Part shown: positions 1-8,496 of the stretch, one piece after another
How the letters are laid out: each line of letters begins with the position of its first letter
How positions within the stretch are numbered: position 1 is the stretch's first letter
Assembly: GCA_002723345.1 (NCBI GenBank)
Contig: PBNV01000015.1
Span: 1-64,000, forward strand
DNA from: Rhodospirillaceae bacterium
Lineage (GTDB): Bacteria; Pseudomonadota; Alphaproteobacteria; Rhodospirillales; UBA2165
DNA length: 64,000 bases
Direction of reading: 5' to 3'
Notes under the pieces: model-generated
What the model saw: the letters and a program-made list of their open reading frames with translations, nothing else
Database searches by the model: none
Told to the model about the DNA's origin: nothing
Program-made: the position numbers and the translations under genes

Positions 1-2
1 AT

Positions 3-116
3 TATTCAATTGGATTATTCAGAAATATGAGAGTGGTACGTAAGCGTCCGATTGGTGTACCTAAAAAGGAATACCAGTTATTGAAGGGTCTTTTAGTATC
101 TTTGCTCGCCATATAA
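3..116 (+). CDS. C-terminal end of an unidentified protein (partial)
   Basis: One frame is open from the left edge of the window to a TAA at 114-116 and encodes 37 residues, with a basic stretch (MRVVRKRP) and a hydrophobic end (LLVSLLAI). The next gene, an SGNH hydrolase, begins 37 bases later on the same strand, so a gene ending here would fit an operon. A second frame also ends early (TAA at 41-43), so the assignment is tentative. The family cannot be named from this tail. Confidence 0.35.
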   Translation, partial: YSIGLFRNMRVVRKRPIGVPKKEYQLLKGLLVSLLAI

Positions 117-152
117 AACTGGAAAACGAGTTTTTTTGGAAGGATAGATGTC

Positions 153-974
153 TTGGTAAATCCGCTTAAGAATCTTGTAAATTTCCCGATTGACCACTTT
201 CCGGTTGGGGATTTGCCGAGGGTAAAGCTTGGGCATCGGGGGAATAGTTACGGATATCGATGCGAGGAGTTTACGGAGCGCGGTAGTTTAAATATCATTT
301 TTCTCGGTGACAGTTGGACTGAGGGGGCTGGGGTGACACGCGAGCAAACTTTCGCTCACATAGCCAGTCAAATGATTTCTGAAAAATATGGGGTCTCTGT
401 TTCAAACTGGAATATGGCCCATGGCGGAAAAGGGTACGATTACTTTACGCGAATTTTGCTTTGCTCGCTAGATATACTCAAACCAGACGCGGTTTTTATC
501 ACGTTTCCAGTGATGGATAGGCGAGAGTATTTTACTATCGACGGCGAGCTTGTGGACCTAAGTCTTGGAACCTTGGGAGCCGTAGAAAGGAGAGAGATCG
601 ACCCACCACTCATCATAAAGGATATATATCGACATTGGTCGGGTTTAGTGAGTTCAGAAGACGACGCTGCACTGGCAATTATGAATTACAAATTGATAGA
701 GGGACTGTTGAAAGAAAGGAATATCCCTTGGGGGTTTAGCTTTAATGATTGGGAGGCCAATCTCTCTCGTGTCACCGAGTTGATGAAATCTGGATGGTTT
801 GACGCCGCAAAATACTTGGGTGAGCCATTTGATCGAATCGATCGAGTCTCAGACAGTGATGCCCACCCGGGCCCCGCTAGTCATGATCAGTTTGGAAAAA
901 AAGTGGGCGATTGGATTGTCAATCGTTGCGGAAAAAACCTTGAAAAAAGTTTAGAGAATAGTCGAAAAAATTGA
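153..974 (+). CDS. SGNH/GDSL-type hydrolase-like protein
   Basis: This 273-residue protein carries a GDS block near the N-terminus (FLGDSWTEG, Ser54 as the probable nucleophile) and a C-terminal SDAHPG segment (His238) that matches the Asp/His end of the SGNH fold. The family contains esterases and O-acetyl transferases or deacetylases that often modify surface polysaccharides, and the neighbouring glycan genes fit that role. No signal peptide is evident, so it is probably cytoplasmic. The start is a TTG at 153 behind a GGAAGGAT Shine-Dalgarno-like sequence. An ATG at 148 lies in another frame and stops after three codons. The substrate is unknown. Confidence 0.7.
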   Translation: MVNPLKNLVNFPIDHFPVGDLPRVKLGHRGNSYGYRCEEFTERGSLNIIFLGDSWTEGAGVTREQTFAHIASQMISEKYGVSVSNWNMAHGGKGYDYFTRILLCSLDILKPDAVFITFPVMDRREYFTIDGELVDLSLGTLGAVERREIDPPLIIKDIYRHWSGLVSSEDDAALAIMNYKLIEGLLKERNIPWGFSFNDWEANLSRVTELMKSGWFDAAKYLGEPFDRIDRVSDSDAHPGPASHDQFGKKVGDWIVNRCGKNLEKSLENSRKN

Positions 975-992
975 GTAGCAAGGATCGGTAAT

Positions 993-1100
993 ATGGCAAA
1001 GTTGCTGGATAGGTTCCAATATCTGATATACCGTCTTCGGCGCCTCCGTTATGGACGTGCCAAGGCGAAAAAAAACAATCAAATATATCCAATGTGGTAG
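993..1100 (+). CDS. small basic peptide, 35 residues, unknown
   Basis: A short reading frame begins with ATG at 993, eight bases after an AAGGA Shine-Dalgarno-like sequence, and ends with TAG at 1098-1100. It starts 18 bases after the SGNH hydrolase stop on the same strand. The product is rich in Arg and Lys (for example LRRLRYGRAKAKKN). No family is recognised. It could be a real co-transcribed peptide or a chance frame; the good ribosome site and tight spacing are the only support. Confidence 0.35.
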   Translation: MAKLLDRFQYLIYRLRRLRYGRAKAKKNNQIYPMW

Positions 1101-1117
1101 TTAAGAAGGTGGTACCA

Positions 1118-1996
1118 TTAAGTTAGATGCTGACGAATATTCTTTATAACAGCCGTTAGACTAGATGGAGAGGGCGCTAATTCGATAAAATTTCCCCGCT
1201 TAAAATAACCACCGCTATCCGGTTCTGCGAATTCATCGTCCGTCAAAATGATATATTTGCAATCCTGATTATATCTACACAACTGATGGGGTCCGTCCCA
1301 CGCCATAATGTTAATTCTTGATGACTGGTAAGTAGCTGCAAGCAGTTGAACGTTGACACTATCCTCGGAGTAGACAAGAAGTCTCCCAAAATCGAGTTCA
1401 TTTGGCGCTGTTTGTTCTTCAAAATCAGGGATCAATACCGGCAATGTATCAGGGGCCTGTAATTGTTTGGCTAGAGAGATCATTGATTTGATCATGCTAA
1501 GATGTTGTTTGTACGGCCGATGTCCTATCAGAGTAATCGTGATAAAATTTTTCGCAGACCCACGCGCATTTAGCCAATTTTCTGCATATTTTACGGCCTC
1601 GCTTGAAGCGGTCGCTATGTTCATTTCCTCTAGCGAACCTGCTCTAAATTTGTGCCCAGGTGCCTCGTGAAAGTCGTAGCCTTTTGGAAATAGCATACCC
1701 GCCTTGCCATGAAGGAACCTTTTCGCCTGGTCACGAGACCGAAAAACAGTCGGATTGGAGAACTCTCCTATAAAGCTAGTAAGGGGCACTAAAATATTTT
1801 TAATAATCCAAAATTCAGGTTTGTTGGGATGATTGTCCATCGACGGAATAATGCAAACGACAACGCTCTCAACACCTATGGTATTTTGGTGCTCGCGGAC
1901 TTGAGCCAGAAAGTCGATATAACGATAATCAGCCGGCTGATAGCTGAGGTCATACATGGCAAATAGGGACAACATTCCTTGATTAACTGCGTTCAT
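1118..1996 (-). CDS. uncharacterised glycan-cluster protein, short paralogue
   Basis: This roughly 292-residue protein is a clear paralogue of the N-terminal part of the gene just upstream. Matching blocks include MYDLSYQPADYRYIDFLA against FYDLNVSPMSFDYFTFLA, and GMLFPKGYDF against GAIFPEGHSM. The layout looks like a two-domain glycosyltransferase-like protein, but no catalytic motif can be named. The start at 1996 is chosen because it lies just after the upstream stop (2005) and just before the conserved block. A longer frame from 2056 would overlap the upstream gene. It lacks the TPR tail of its paralogue. It is probably co-transcribed with the upstream gene. Confidence 0.6.
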   Translation of the reverse strand: MNAVNQGMLSLFAMYDLSYQPADYRYIDFLAQVREHQNTIGVESVVVCIIPSMDNHPNKPEFWIIKNILVPLTSFIGEFSNPTVFRSRDQAKRFLHGKAGMLFPKGYDFHEAPGHKFRAGSLEEMNIATASSEAVKYAENWLNARGSAKNFITITLIGHRPYKQHLSMIKSMISLAKQLQAPDTLPVLIPDFEEQTAPNELDFGRLLVYSEDSVNVQLLAATYQSSRINIMAWDGPHQLCRYNQDCKYIILTDDEFAEPDSGGYFKRGNFIELAPSPSSLTAVIKNIRQHLT

Positions 1997-2004
1997 ATTT
2001 GTTT

Positions 2005-3630
2005 TTAAACAGGCTCTTGCTGCGGATGCTCGGTACTGTCCGTCATCTGATGCCATTCAAGACCTAGCGCGGCAGCTTCTTTAATTCGACCCATTGCCTT
2101 CAAATTTTCGATAATACGGTAGATTATGTTGCGATGATTTTGGCCAGAGTCTCTCAAACCCTGATAACAGTCAATTGCCTCTTGATGGCGTCCAAGTTCA
2201 TCAAAAATTATTGCTCTTTGAAGTAATATATACAGGTCGGTCGGATGTTCCTGCTGAAGTTGATCATATATCGCCAAGGCATCCCTCCAGAGATGTAAAC
2301 TCATAAGGAATTTCCCATGCTCGGCTTTGATATCTAGCCTACTTGCTCCATATTTTTTCGCCTCAAGCAAATTCTTCTCCACAACGACTTGATCGAATAT
2401 ATTCTCATGTCGGATCATTGCTTTAGCTTTTAGGAGATAAGCCTGTCCGTTTGAAGGTTCTTCATTAATAATCGAGTCGCAAACTATTATCGTATTATCA
2501 AATCTACCGCTTCGTAAGAACCCCTCGGCAAGCTCTATATGTGAGACCTGATTTCCAGGCTGACGCGCTAAACCTCTAATGAAGGTACCATCAGATAAAG
2601 CGTTCGATAATTCATTTTCTAATCTGTCAAATTCGCTTTGCAAATTTGCCTCATTAGCAGCCTTCCAGATCCATTTTTGGTAAGCTGTTGCGAAGGATGG
2701 TGTATACCCAAAAGCGATACCTTGGCCTTCAAACGGGGTTGGCCGTTCAGTAAGCCAGTTTCCGGTAACGAAATACAAATAGGAGATATTTTTATTATAA
2801 AACCCTATTTCGGCGGGACCATTCGACACGAACATGCATATATAACTGAGTTCATATAATGCTATTCTGAGCTCCATATTAAAAACGGCCTCTGGGAACT
2901 GGGTAATTCCATCCAACTCTTTTGGAGTTTTTTCTGTAATTTTTTCAGCATCTCGAATTACAATCGGGAAGTATCCGCCTGCTTCTAATGACCTGGCAAA
3001 ATTTCCCCATTCTTTTAGATTACTGTTTCTAGCGGGAAAATAAGAGGCCTCTCGAAGGGTCAGCGTGACAATCTTGCGTCCATTGACCCGCGTCTTCAAC
3101 CAAGTCGACATAATTTCTTTTGAGGGTGCACTTGCACTGAGACATTGTAGGTCCTGATCTTTGTAACCGTACCAGGAGGCAAGGCCTTTGTCCCAGCCCA
3201 TAACAGGTTTTTCCATGCTATGTCCCTCTGGAAATATAGCACCTGAATATTTGCTATAAATATCAGAAGCTTCTTCACGCGAGTTGCAGAGTGAGAGTTG
3301 CACAACAGCTGGCACCAGCCAGCTCGCTTGTATTATCATGTTAAAAAGGCGCCATTTTTTTTGGCTGAAATCGTATCCTACATCCACGCCTTTCCAGTCT
3401 AGAAATCCGTCCCCAAAGTTAGGTACAATCACAATGTGAATACTTGTTTTATGCTGTTTCCGCCGCTCTAAATCTGCCAACGCAAGGAACGTAAAATAAT
3501 CGAAGCTCATTGGTGAGACATTTAAGTCATAGAAAGCGGCTAAAGGATCAGAATTTTTGACCATCGGCATCGAAGCGAATTTACCCTGACTTGTGGAATA
3601 TTGTATTATGGTGGTGTTTAAGCTTACCAA
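2005..3630 (-). CDS. uncharacterised protein with glycosyltransferase-like region and C-terminal TPRs
   Basis: The first roughly 340 residues match the neighbouring short paralogue and include a segment typical of surface-glycan proteins (VTLTLREASYFPARN, then a nucleotide-sugar-binding-like end with SNGPAEIGFYN). The last roughly 190 residues form helical TPR-like repeats (for example YDQLQQEHPTDLYILLQRAI). Such TPR/transferase combinations are common in surface-polysaccharide and flagellin-modification loci, but the donor and acceptor are unknown. Internal Met codons at 3570 and 3564 are alternative starts. It precedes the short paralogue by 8 bases on the same strand and follows pstB by 33 bases. 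Confidence 0.6.
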   Translation of the reverse strand: MVSLNTTIIQYSTSQGKFASMPMVKNSDPLAAFYDLNVSPMSFDYFTFLALADLERRKQHKTSIHIVIVPNFGDGFLDWKGVDVGYDFSQKKWRLFNMIIQASWLVPAVVQLSLCNSREEASDIYSKYSGAIFPEGHSMEKPVMGWDKGLASWYGYKDQDLQCLSASAPSKEIMSTWLKTRVNGRKIVTLTLREASYFPARNSNLKEWGNFARSLEAGGYFPIVIRDAEKITEKTPKELDGITQFPEAVFNMELRIALYELSYICMFVSNGPAEIGFYNKNISYLYFVTGNWLTERPTPFEGQGIAFGYTPSFATAYQKWIWKAANEANLQSEFDRLENELSNALSDGTFIRGLARQPGNQVSHIELAEGFLRSGRFDNTIIVCDSIINEEPSNGQAYLLKAKAMIRHENIFDQVVVEKNLLEAKKYGASRLDIKAEHGKFLMSLHLWRDALAIYDQLQQEHPTDLYILLQRAIIFDELGRHQEAIDCYQGLRDSGQNHRNIIYRIIENLKAMGRIKEAAALGLEWHQMTDSTEHPQQEPV

Positions 3631-3663
3631 AACATTTTCAATTACACGAGAAATTCCCCAATT

Positions 3664-4476
3664 TTAACCAATCAAGCCCTCTATAAATTCATGGGTCTGC
3701 TTACGTTTGGGTTTTTCAAATATTTTTGTTGTTTGATCTTGTTCTATAATTCTGCCGTTTGTCATCACAATTGTATAATCAGATATTCGCCTTGCCTGTG
3801 CTATATTGTGAGTGACGATTATAATCGTATATGTTTTTGATAAGGTTTTGATGAGCTCTTCAATATGTCGCATTGCAGATGGGTCGAGAGCCGAACATGG
3901 CTCATCCATCAGGATAATTTCCGGCTGGTTGGCCAGAGTTCTCGCCAAACACAGCCTCTGTCGCTGTCCACCCGATAGTTTATGTGCGGGCTCGTGAAGT
4001 CGATTAATTAGCTCGGTCTCAAGACCAACAATCCCAAGATGGTGCCTTGCGTAGTCAAGTCGTTCCTGGCGTGTCAGTTTTTGATGGTAAACGGCACCGA
4101 ATAAGACATTTTCTACGATCGATGCTGGAAACGTTATGGGGTGCTGGAATATTATTCCGATTTTTTTTCTTATTAATTGAGCTGACGCAGCCGTGTCATA
4201 AATATCATTTCCGTTCAGAAATACATTTCCACTGATGACGCCAGCACCTGGGATTAACTCCAATGTCCTGTTACACACTGAAATGAGAGTGCTTTTACCG
4301 CAACCGGAAGGTCCTAGGATTGATGTAATCTTATTTTTATAAAATACCGCATTGATGTTAAATAATACCTGCCGTTCTTTATATCCGGCATTTAACTTAT
4401 TTAGTGAGAGAGCTGGCGACGGTGCCACATGGCTCGCGCTAAAAACTTTATCGCTACTGCTTATTTTTTTATCCAT
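3664..4476 (-). CDS. pstB: phosphate ABC transporter ATP-binding protein PstB
   Basis: PstB is the cytoplasmic ATPase that drives high-affinity phosphate import through PstCA. The 270-residue protein has a Walker A motif GPSGCGKS (55-62), the PstB-like text CNRTLELIPGAGVISG, the ABC signature LSGGQRQRL (167-175), a Walker B ending in MDEPCSALDP, and the switch histidine in VTHN. Its start overlaps the pstA stop by 8 bases, so it is translationally coupled. An N-terminal extension of about 22 residues precedes the usual start of the fold. No phoU follows it here; unrelated glycan-type genes lie downstream. Confidence 0.95.
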   Translation of the reverse strand: MDKKISSSDKVFSASHVAPSPALSLNKLNAGYKERQVLFNINAVFYKNKITSILGPSGCGKSTLISVCNRTLELIPGAGVISGNVFLNGNDIYDTAASAQLIRKKIGIIFQHPITFPASIVENVLFGAVYHQKLTRQERLDYARHHLGIVGLETELINRLHEPAHKLSGGQRQRLCLARTLANQPEIILMDEPCSALDPSAMRHIEELIKTLSKTYTIIIVTHNIAQARRISDYTIVMTNGRIIEQDQTTKIFEKPKRKQTHEFIEGLIG

Positions 4477-5338
4477 CGTTCTTTATGTACCGCCATTTGA
4501 GCCAACCTACACCCATGTTTCCAAATATCAAAACTCCTACCAATACGAGAGCTGTTCCAAAAGCATGGTCAAAGGATACTGCTTCGCCGACCAGATAGAA
4601 TATATGGCTGGGTAAACTCATCACCGGCAAATCGAGCCTGATCTCTCCAATTGAGTTAACTATTGCGCCTGTTAAAAGGATGGGTGCTGCTGATCCCATC
4701 GCGTTCATGGAGGCCAAAACAATAACGGTTAATATCGATGGAAGTGTTTTAGGGAGTAAGACTTTGCGAATGTAGAATAATCGAGAGACGCCCAGTGATA
4801 TGGCGGCTTGTTGGAGTTCCTTATTTGCTAGATTAAAGGATTCGTGAGTTCCAACGAAAATAACAGGTGTCATCATAAAAGCGATTGTTATGCCACCGGC
4901 CAACAGGGAAATTTTTAAATCGAAAAATACAACAAGTAAAGCGTATCCAAACAGGCCATATATTATAGATGGGACAGAGGCTAAGACTTCCGCAAAAAAA
5001 CGCACAAATACCAAAAAATTATGAGAAGTGCAGTATTGGGAGGAGAATATGGCCGCTAAGATTGATAGAGGAGCGGAAAATGAGAGGCCTATGGTAATCA
5101 GCGCAAGTGAGCCCAGAATAGCTGGTCCTATCCCTCCGCCGGTTCCCAATGGAAACCCTGCAGGCGGTAGAGTTAAAAATGCCCAACTCAAAATAGGGGC
5201 GCCATTAATTGTTATAAAAGTTATAATGTAGAGAGGAATAAAGATCCCGAGGATTCCGGCAATCCACACCAGCACCGCGAAGCATCTCTCCGTAATCAGT
5301 CGTTGATTGGCTCTTACTTCCCTCGTTTTATCAACCAT
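4469..5338 (-). CDS. pstA: phosphate ABC transporter permease PstA
   Basis: This 289-residue inner-membrane permease pairs with PstC to form the phosphate channel. It has an N-terminal membrane segment (about 18-45) and five further hydrophobic segments. The EAA-type cytoplasmic loop (ELQQAAISLGVSRLFYIRKVLLP) is characteristic of PstA and contacts PstB. The typical early segment PLGTGGGIGPAILGSL is also present. It overlaps pstC by 8 bases and pstB by 8 bases, as in compact pst operons. Confidence 0.95.
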   Translation of the reverse strand: MVDKTREVRANQRLITERCFAVLVWIAGILGIFIPLYIITFITINGAPILSWAFLTLPPAGFPLGTGGGIGPAILGSLALITIGLSFSAPLSILAAIFSSQYCTSHNFLVFVRFFAEVLASVPSIIYGLFGYALLVVFFDLKISLLAGGITIAFMMTPVIFVGTHESFNLANKELQQAAISLGVSRLFYIRKVLLPKTLPSILTVIVLASMNAMGSAAPILLTGAIVNSIGEIRLDLPVMSLPSHIFYLVGEAVSFDHAFGTALVLVGVLIFGNMGVGWLKWRYIKNDG

Positions 5339-6215
5339 TGTACGACAGACGGCCCTTCAACTTCCAAAACAAGAAATTTATTGATATCACTAAGACCATC
5401 AGCGTCGCGCCTGCGGAAAAAAGAGCCTCATATATAGGCGAGCCCACTCCTGCCTCGCCGAGTTCCGTAGCAATAAGGGAAGTGAGAGGTTGTCCCCTAT
5501 CCAAAACGGATTTTGGCACGGCTACCGCGTTCCCGGCGAGCATCATAACAGCGAGTGTTTCACCTAATGCTTTGGCCAATCCCAAGGTGGTACCTGCAAA
5601 TATCCCCGTTAATGACTGTTTAAGTACGACTTTTCGGAGGACATAAAATTTTGGTACTCCGTTAGCCAATCCAGCTATCCGTGTTTCTATGGAAACTGAG
5701 TTAAGGGAACTACTTGCAATAGCGGCTATGTATGGAAGGATCATTACAGCTAATATTATGCCGGCAGCCAGTAATGTTTCTCCTGCTGGTAAATCAAATA
5801 AGGTCTCAATAGCCGGTAATAAGGTTACAAAGCCAACGAAGCCATAAACGACGGCGGGGACACCTGCTAATATTTCGGTACATTGAATGGCTATCAAGGA
5901 TAATCGACGGGGCGCGTACTCAACTGTAAAAACAGCAACTAAAATCCCTAAAGGGACTGCCAGGGTGAGAGAGATAGTCGTAATGATTAATGTTGACACC
6001 CAGGCGTGCATGATGCCGAAAGTCGGCGGATTTGTAAGCGGGCTCCAAGACTCGCCCGTCAAGCGTGGCCATAAATTGATGAAATCGGAGAGTTCTGGAA
6101 ATGAACTCTGAACTATAAAAAAAATTAAAAATAATGAGGTGCCGGAGACTAGGAGTAAAACGAGACCCGAAAGCAATGCAAAAACAACATCGTTTTTATT
6201 TTTATTCCATGGCAT
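5331..6215 (-). CDS. pstC: phosphate ABC transporter permease PstC
   Basis: The second membrane subunit of the phosphate importer has 294 residues. Diagnostic stretches are PLGILVAVFTVEYAPRR, AGVPAVVYGFVGF and the coupling loop RIAGLANGVPKFYVLRKVVL, followed by LGLAKALGETLAVMMLAGN, a signature of PstC. Six hydrophobic segments are visible. The gene starts 18 bases after the pstS stop and overlaps pstA, giving the standard order S-C-A-B on the minus strand. Confidence 0.95.
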   Translation of the reverse strand: MPWNKNKNDVVFALLSGLVLLLVSGTSLFLIFFIVQSSFPELSDFINLWPRLTGESWSPLTNPPTFGIMHAWVSTLIITTISLTLAVPLGILVAVFTVEYAPRRLSLIAIQCTEILAGVPAVVYGFVGFVTLLPAIETLFDLPAGETLLAAGIILAVMILPYIAAIASSSLNSVSIETRIAGLANGVPKFYVLRKVVLKQSLTGIFAGTTLGLAKALGETLAVMMLAGNAVAVPKSVLDRGQPLTSLIATELGEAGVGSPIYEALFSAGATLMVLVISINFLFWKLKGRLSYNG

Positions 6216-6233
6216 CTTCTATTTTTTGTGCCG

Positions 6234-7112
6234 TCAATTTATGAGTTTTTTGATTGGTACATAACCATGTGACGACATTAAATTTTGCCCCTTTTCTGAC
6301 AAAACATAGTCGATAAAATTAGATGAATATTTTGAGTTGGCGCCCTTGATAATGATTAACAAAGGTCGAGTTAATGGGTATTCACCAGTAACAACCCTCT
6401 GATTTGTTGGTATTATACCATTGACGGCGAAAACTTTGAGTTTTTTGCTGTTAAATGCCAGCCCAGAAGATAAATATCCTATGGCATTGTTATTCGTCTC
6501 AAGCCGATACAATAGTCGCCCCTGAGAACTTACTTGGGGGGCAGTTGGGTCAATGCGGTTATCCCGCATTATCATTTTCTGAAACAGTTCAGCTGATCCT
6601 GCACCAGAGTCTCTGACATATGCGACGATGGGCTGCGCTGTAGGTGAATAGATTATATCAGAGGTAGATCTCGCTCGACCTGTGAATATTTCAATTAATT
6701 GCATGGTTGAAAAATTATCAACGTGCTTGGCGATTGCGCTATTTTTGTTTGCTGCTATTACGACAGCATCTTTGCCGACGAGGAAAGCTGTGTGGTTTCC
6801 TAAGAGTCTCTTTTCTATCTCTTTTATGTTCCTTGAAGCCAAGCCAATTTCGATTGTGCCATTAATTACTGATCTGATGCCTGCTCCACTGCCACCACCA
6901 GAGACAAATATCCTAGTCTTAAGGTTAGGCAAATTCATGGCGGCATCTGACCAGTAGGGGTATTTGGTCATAAATTCCGCTGCTACTCTCGAAATAACCG
7001 GTAGCAATGTGGTTGAGCCACCAATCCTAAGTATACCATTTTCGCCTGAGTGGACTTGTCGTGAAACGAGAGAGACTAAGACAACACATAAAAGTGAAGA
7101 AACAATTCTCAT
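6234..7112 (-). CDS. pstS: periplasmic phosphate-binding protein PstS
   Basis: This 292-residue secreted binding protein delivers phosphate to PstCA. A Sec signal peptide covers about residues 1-22 (hydrophobic core VSSLLCVVLVSLV, probable cleavage near VHSG). The mature protein begins with the PstS motif RIGGSTTLLPV. Further blocks are SGGGSGAGIRSVINGTIEIGLASR and VRDSGAGSAELF, which form the phosphate-binding pocket in this family. It heads the pst operon. No convincing Pho box could be picked out upstream, but a perfect hairpin lies at 7134-7149. Confidence 0.93.
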   Translation of the reverse strand: MRIVSSLLCVVLVSLVSRQVHSGENGILRIGGSTTLLPVISRVAAEFMTKYPYWSDAAMNLPNLKTRIFVSGGGSGAGIRSVINGTIEIGLASRNIKEIEKRLLGNHTAFLVGKDAVVIAANKNSAIAKHVDNFSTMQLIEIFTGRARSTSDIIYSPTAQPIVAYVRDSGAGSAELFQKMIMRDNRIDPTAPQVSSQGRLLYRLETNNNAIGYLSSGLAFNSKKLKVFAVNGIIPTNQRVVTGEYPLTRPLLIIIKGANSKYSSNFIDYVLSEKGQNLMSSHGYVPIKKLIN

Positions 7113-7133
7113 GGAAGCTGGTTTTTTTCAGGC

Positions 7134-7149
7134 GAGTTGCTGACAACTC
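7134..7149 (-). promoter_or_regulatory. hairpin just upstream of pstS
   Basis: GAGTTG and CAACTC form a perfect 6-bp stem with a 4-base loop, 22 bases upstream of the pstS start. On the pstS strand it is followed by GCCTGAAAAAAA, so it could act as a leader hairpin or weak attenuator. No function is established. Confidence 0.35.
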
Positions 7150-7274
7150 ATTAAAACGCCTTCGCCTGCGCGAAAATGCCCATAAATGGGAAAGGCCGCG
7201 TCAAAGAGCCTTCAAAAAGCCTCGAGGGAGATCTTCTTATCGCGATATTATCAGAGCAGAGCGCAAAGTCTAGA

Positions 7275-8453
7275 TTAACTATTTTCCACAAACAGATGTG
7301 CGAAATTATCTGAAGCTGCCCCCCTTTTACCAGATAAAGAGACTAAATATTTCAATACCTCTGGTGCTAGTAAATTTTTTAGTTTCCGTCTGTCATTTTT
7401 TAATAAAAGTTCCCTTATCTCTGTTCCCGTCAGTTTTCGCGTTGCCAAACCGCAATGTGAACATTGGGGATCAAATGAAAAATTTTTACAATCTAGGCAT
7501 TGAAGTGGATCAGGATATTTTAAAATTTCAATTTCAAGAGAAGGAAAATTCTTAAAAACTCCCTGCGAGGCATATTTGGGGTAAAAACTCCCCACCCCCG
7601 CATGATCGCGCCCAACAATAAATTTCCGGAAACCGTAGTTTTGGAGCATGATGGCCTGTAGCGCCGCTTCTCGGGGGCCCGCGTATAGAGGGGGCAAGAG
7701 AAGTTCTGAAATGATTGCGCCTAACCCAAATTTACGTTTTTCGCATAAAGTTTGATAGGAGTTTAAGACTACCTCTGTTTTGAGGCTTCCCGGCTTTTCA
7801 GCACCGGAGATCACAAATATGCCTAATCCATCGCCCTCACTAATCGCCCGGTCTTGCTGATATTTATGCCCTAAGTGTTGAATATTTCGAGTAGAAAATG
7901 CAACCGGTGCTTTCCAATTATTGAAATCTATTTCTCCCCTCATTGCTGCTGGTTGAAAAAAGTATTTCCTGGTTGGCAATTTAATTGCGTTTACATGCAA
8001 TTTTCCTGAGATTGCCATTTTGGGATGCCTTTTTGACAGAAAAACGCCGACATGGTCTCTGCTAGTCGTACCGTAAACTCGTTGGCAGTAATCGTTTTGG
8101 TTTATTTCAAAAGCATCTTCAAACAAAAGAACGCCCGCAAATTGACCATCATTCAGGACTAGCCGAACCAGATCGCCTTTTCGTAACTTTTCTGCAAGTT
8201 TTTCCGACACCCTCAATAAAATGGGTAACGGCCATTCTAATCCCGTTGAGAGTTTTCCATCGGTAATGACGGAGTGATACTCCGTCTCATTCATAAAGCC
8301 TTCCAGTGGACTGAAGGCTCCGATACCAATATTTACAGCAAATAAAAAGTCGTGAAAACTTAGGGTTGTTGTGGCTTTGTATGCCTTTTGACTTGGCCAC
8401 ATATCTTCTGTACCGAGCCTATTTATTAATTGGCCACCGTAGGGGAGTATCAT
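7275..8453 (-). CDS. sat: sulfate adenylyltransferase (ATP sulfurylase), homo-oligomeric type
   Basis: ATP sulfurylase makes adenylylsulfate (APS) from ATP and sulfate, the first step to PAPS. The 392-residue protein has the N-terminal PUA-like part (GAFSPLEGFM), the catalytic core with TRNIQHLGH (188-196) and GRDHAGVG (281-288), and a C-terminal four-cysteine CxxC...CxxC element (CLDCKN...CSHCG) like the metal site seen in some Sat enzymes. The usual Gln before TRN is Ser187 here, a non-standard residue in the nucleotide-binding motif. It lies 43 bases after asnB and close to cysC on the same strand, which supports PAPS supply for the sulfotransferase at 12.4-13.3 kb. Confidence 0.85.
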   Translation of the reverse strand: MILPYGGQLINRLGTEDMWPSQKAYKATTTLSFHDFLFAVNIGIGAFSPLEGFMNETEYHSVITDGKLSTGLEWPLPILLRVSEKLAEKLRKGDLVRLVLNDGQFAGVLLFEDAFEINQNDYCQRVYGTTSRDHVGVFLSKRHPKMAISGKLHVNAIKLPTRKYFFQPAAMRGEIDFNNWKAPVAFSTRNIQHLGHKYQQDRAISEGDGLGIFVISGAEKPGSLKTEVVLNSYQTLCEKRKFGLGAIISELLLPPLYAGPREAALQAIMLQNYGFRKFIVGRDHAGVGSFYPKYASQGVFKNFPSLEIEILKYPDPLQCLDCKNFSFDPQCSHCGLATRKLTGTEIRELLLKNDRRKLKNLLAPEVLKYLVSLSGKRGAASDNFAHLFVENS

Positions 8454-8496
8454 AGCAAACTAATAATAGTGACTGGGAAAGAATGTGGTTCACACG

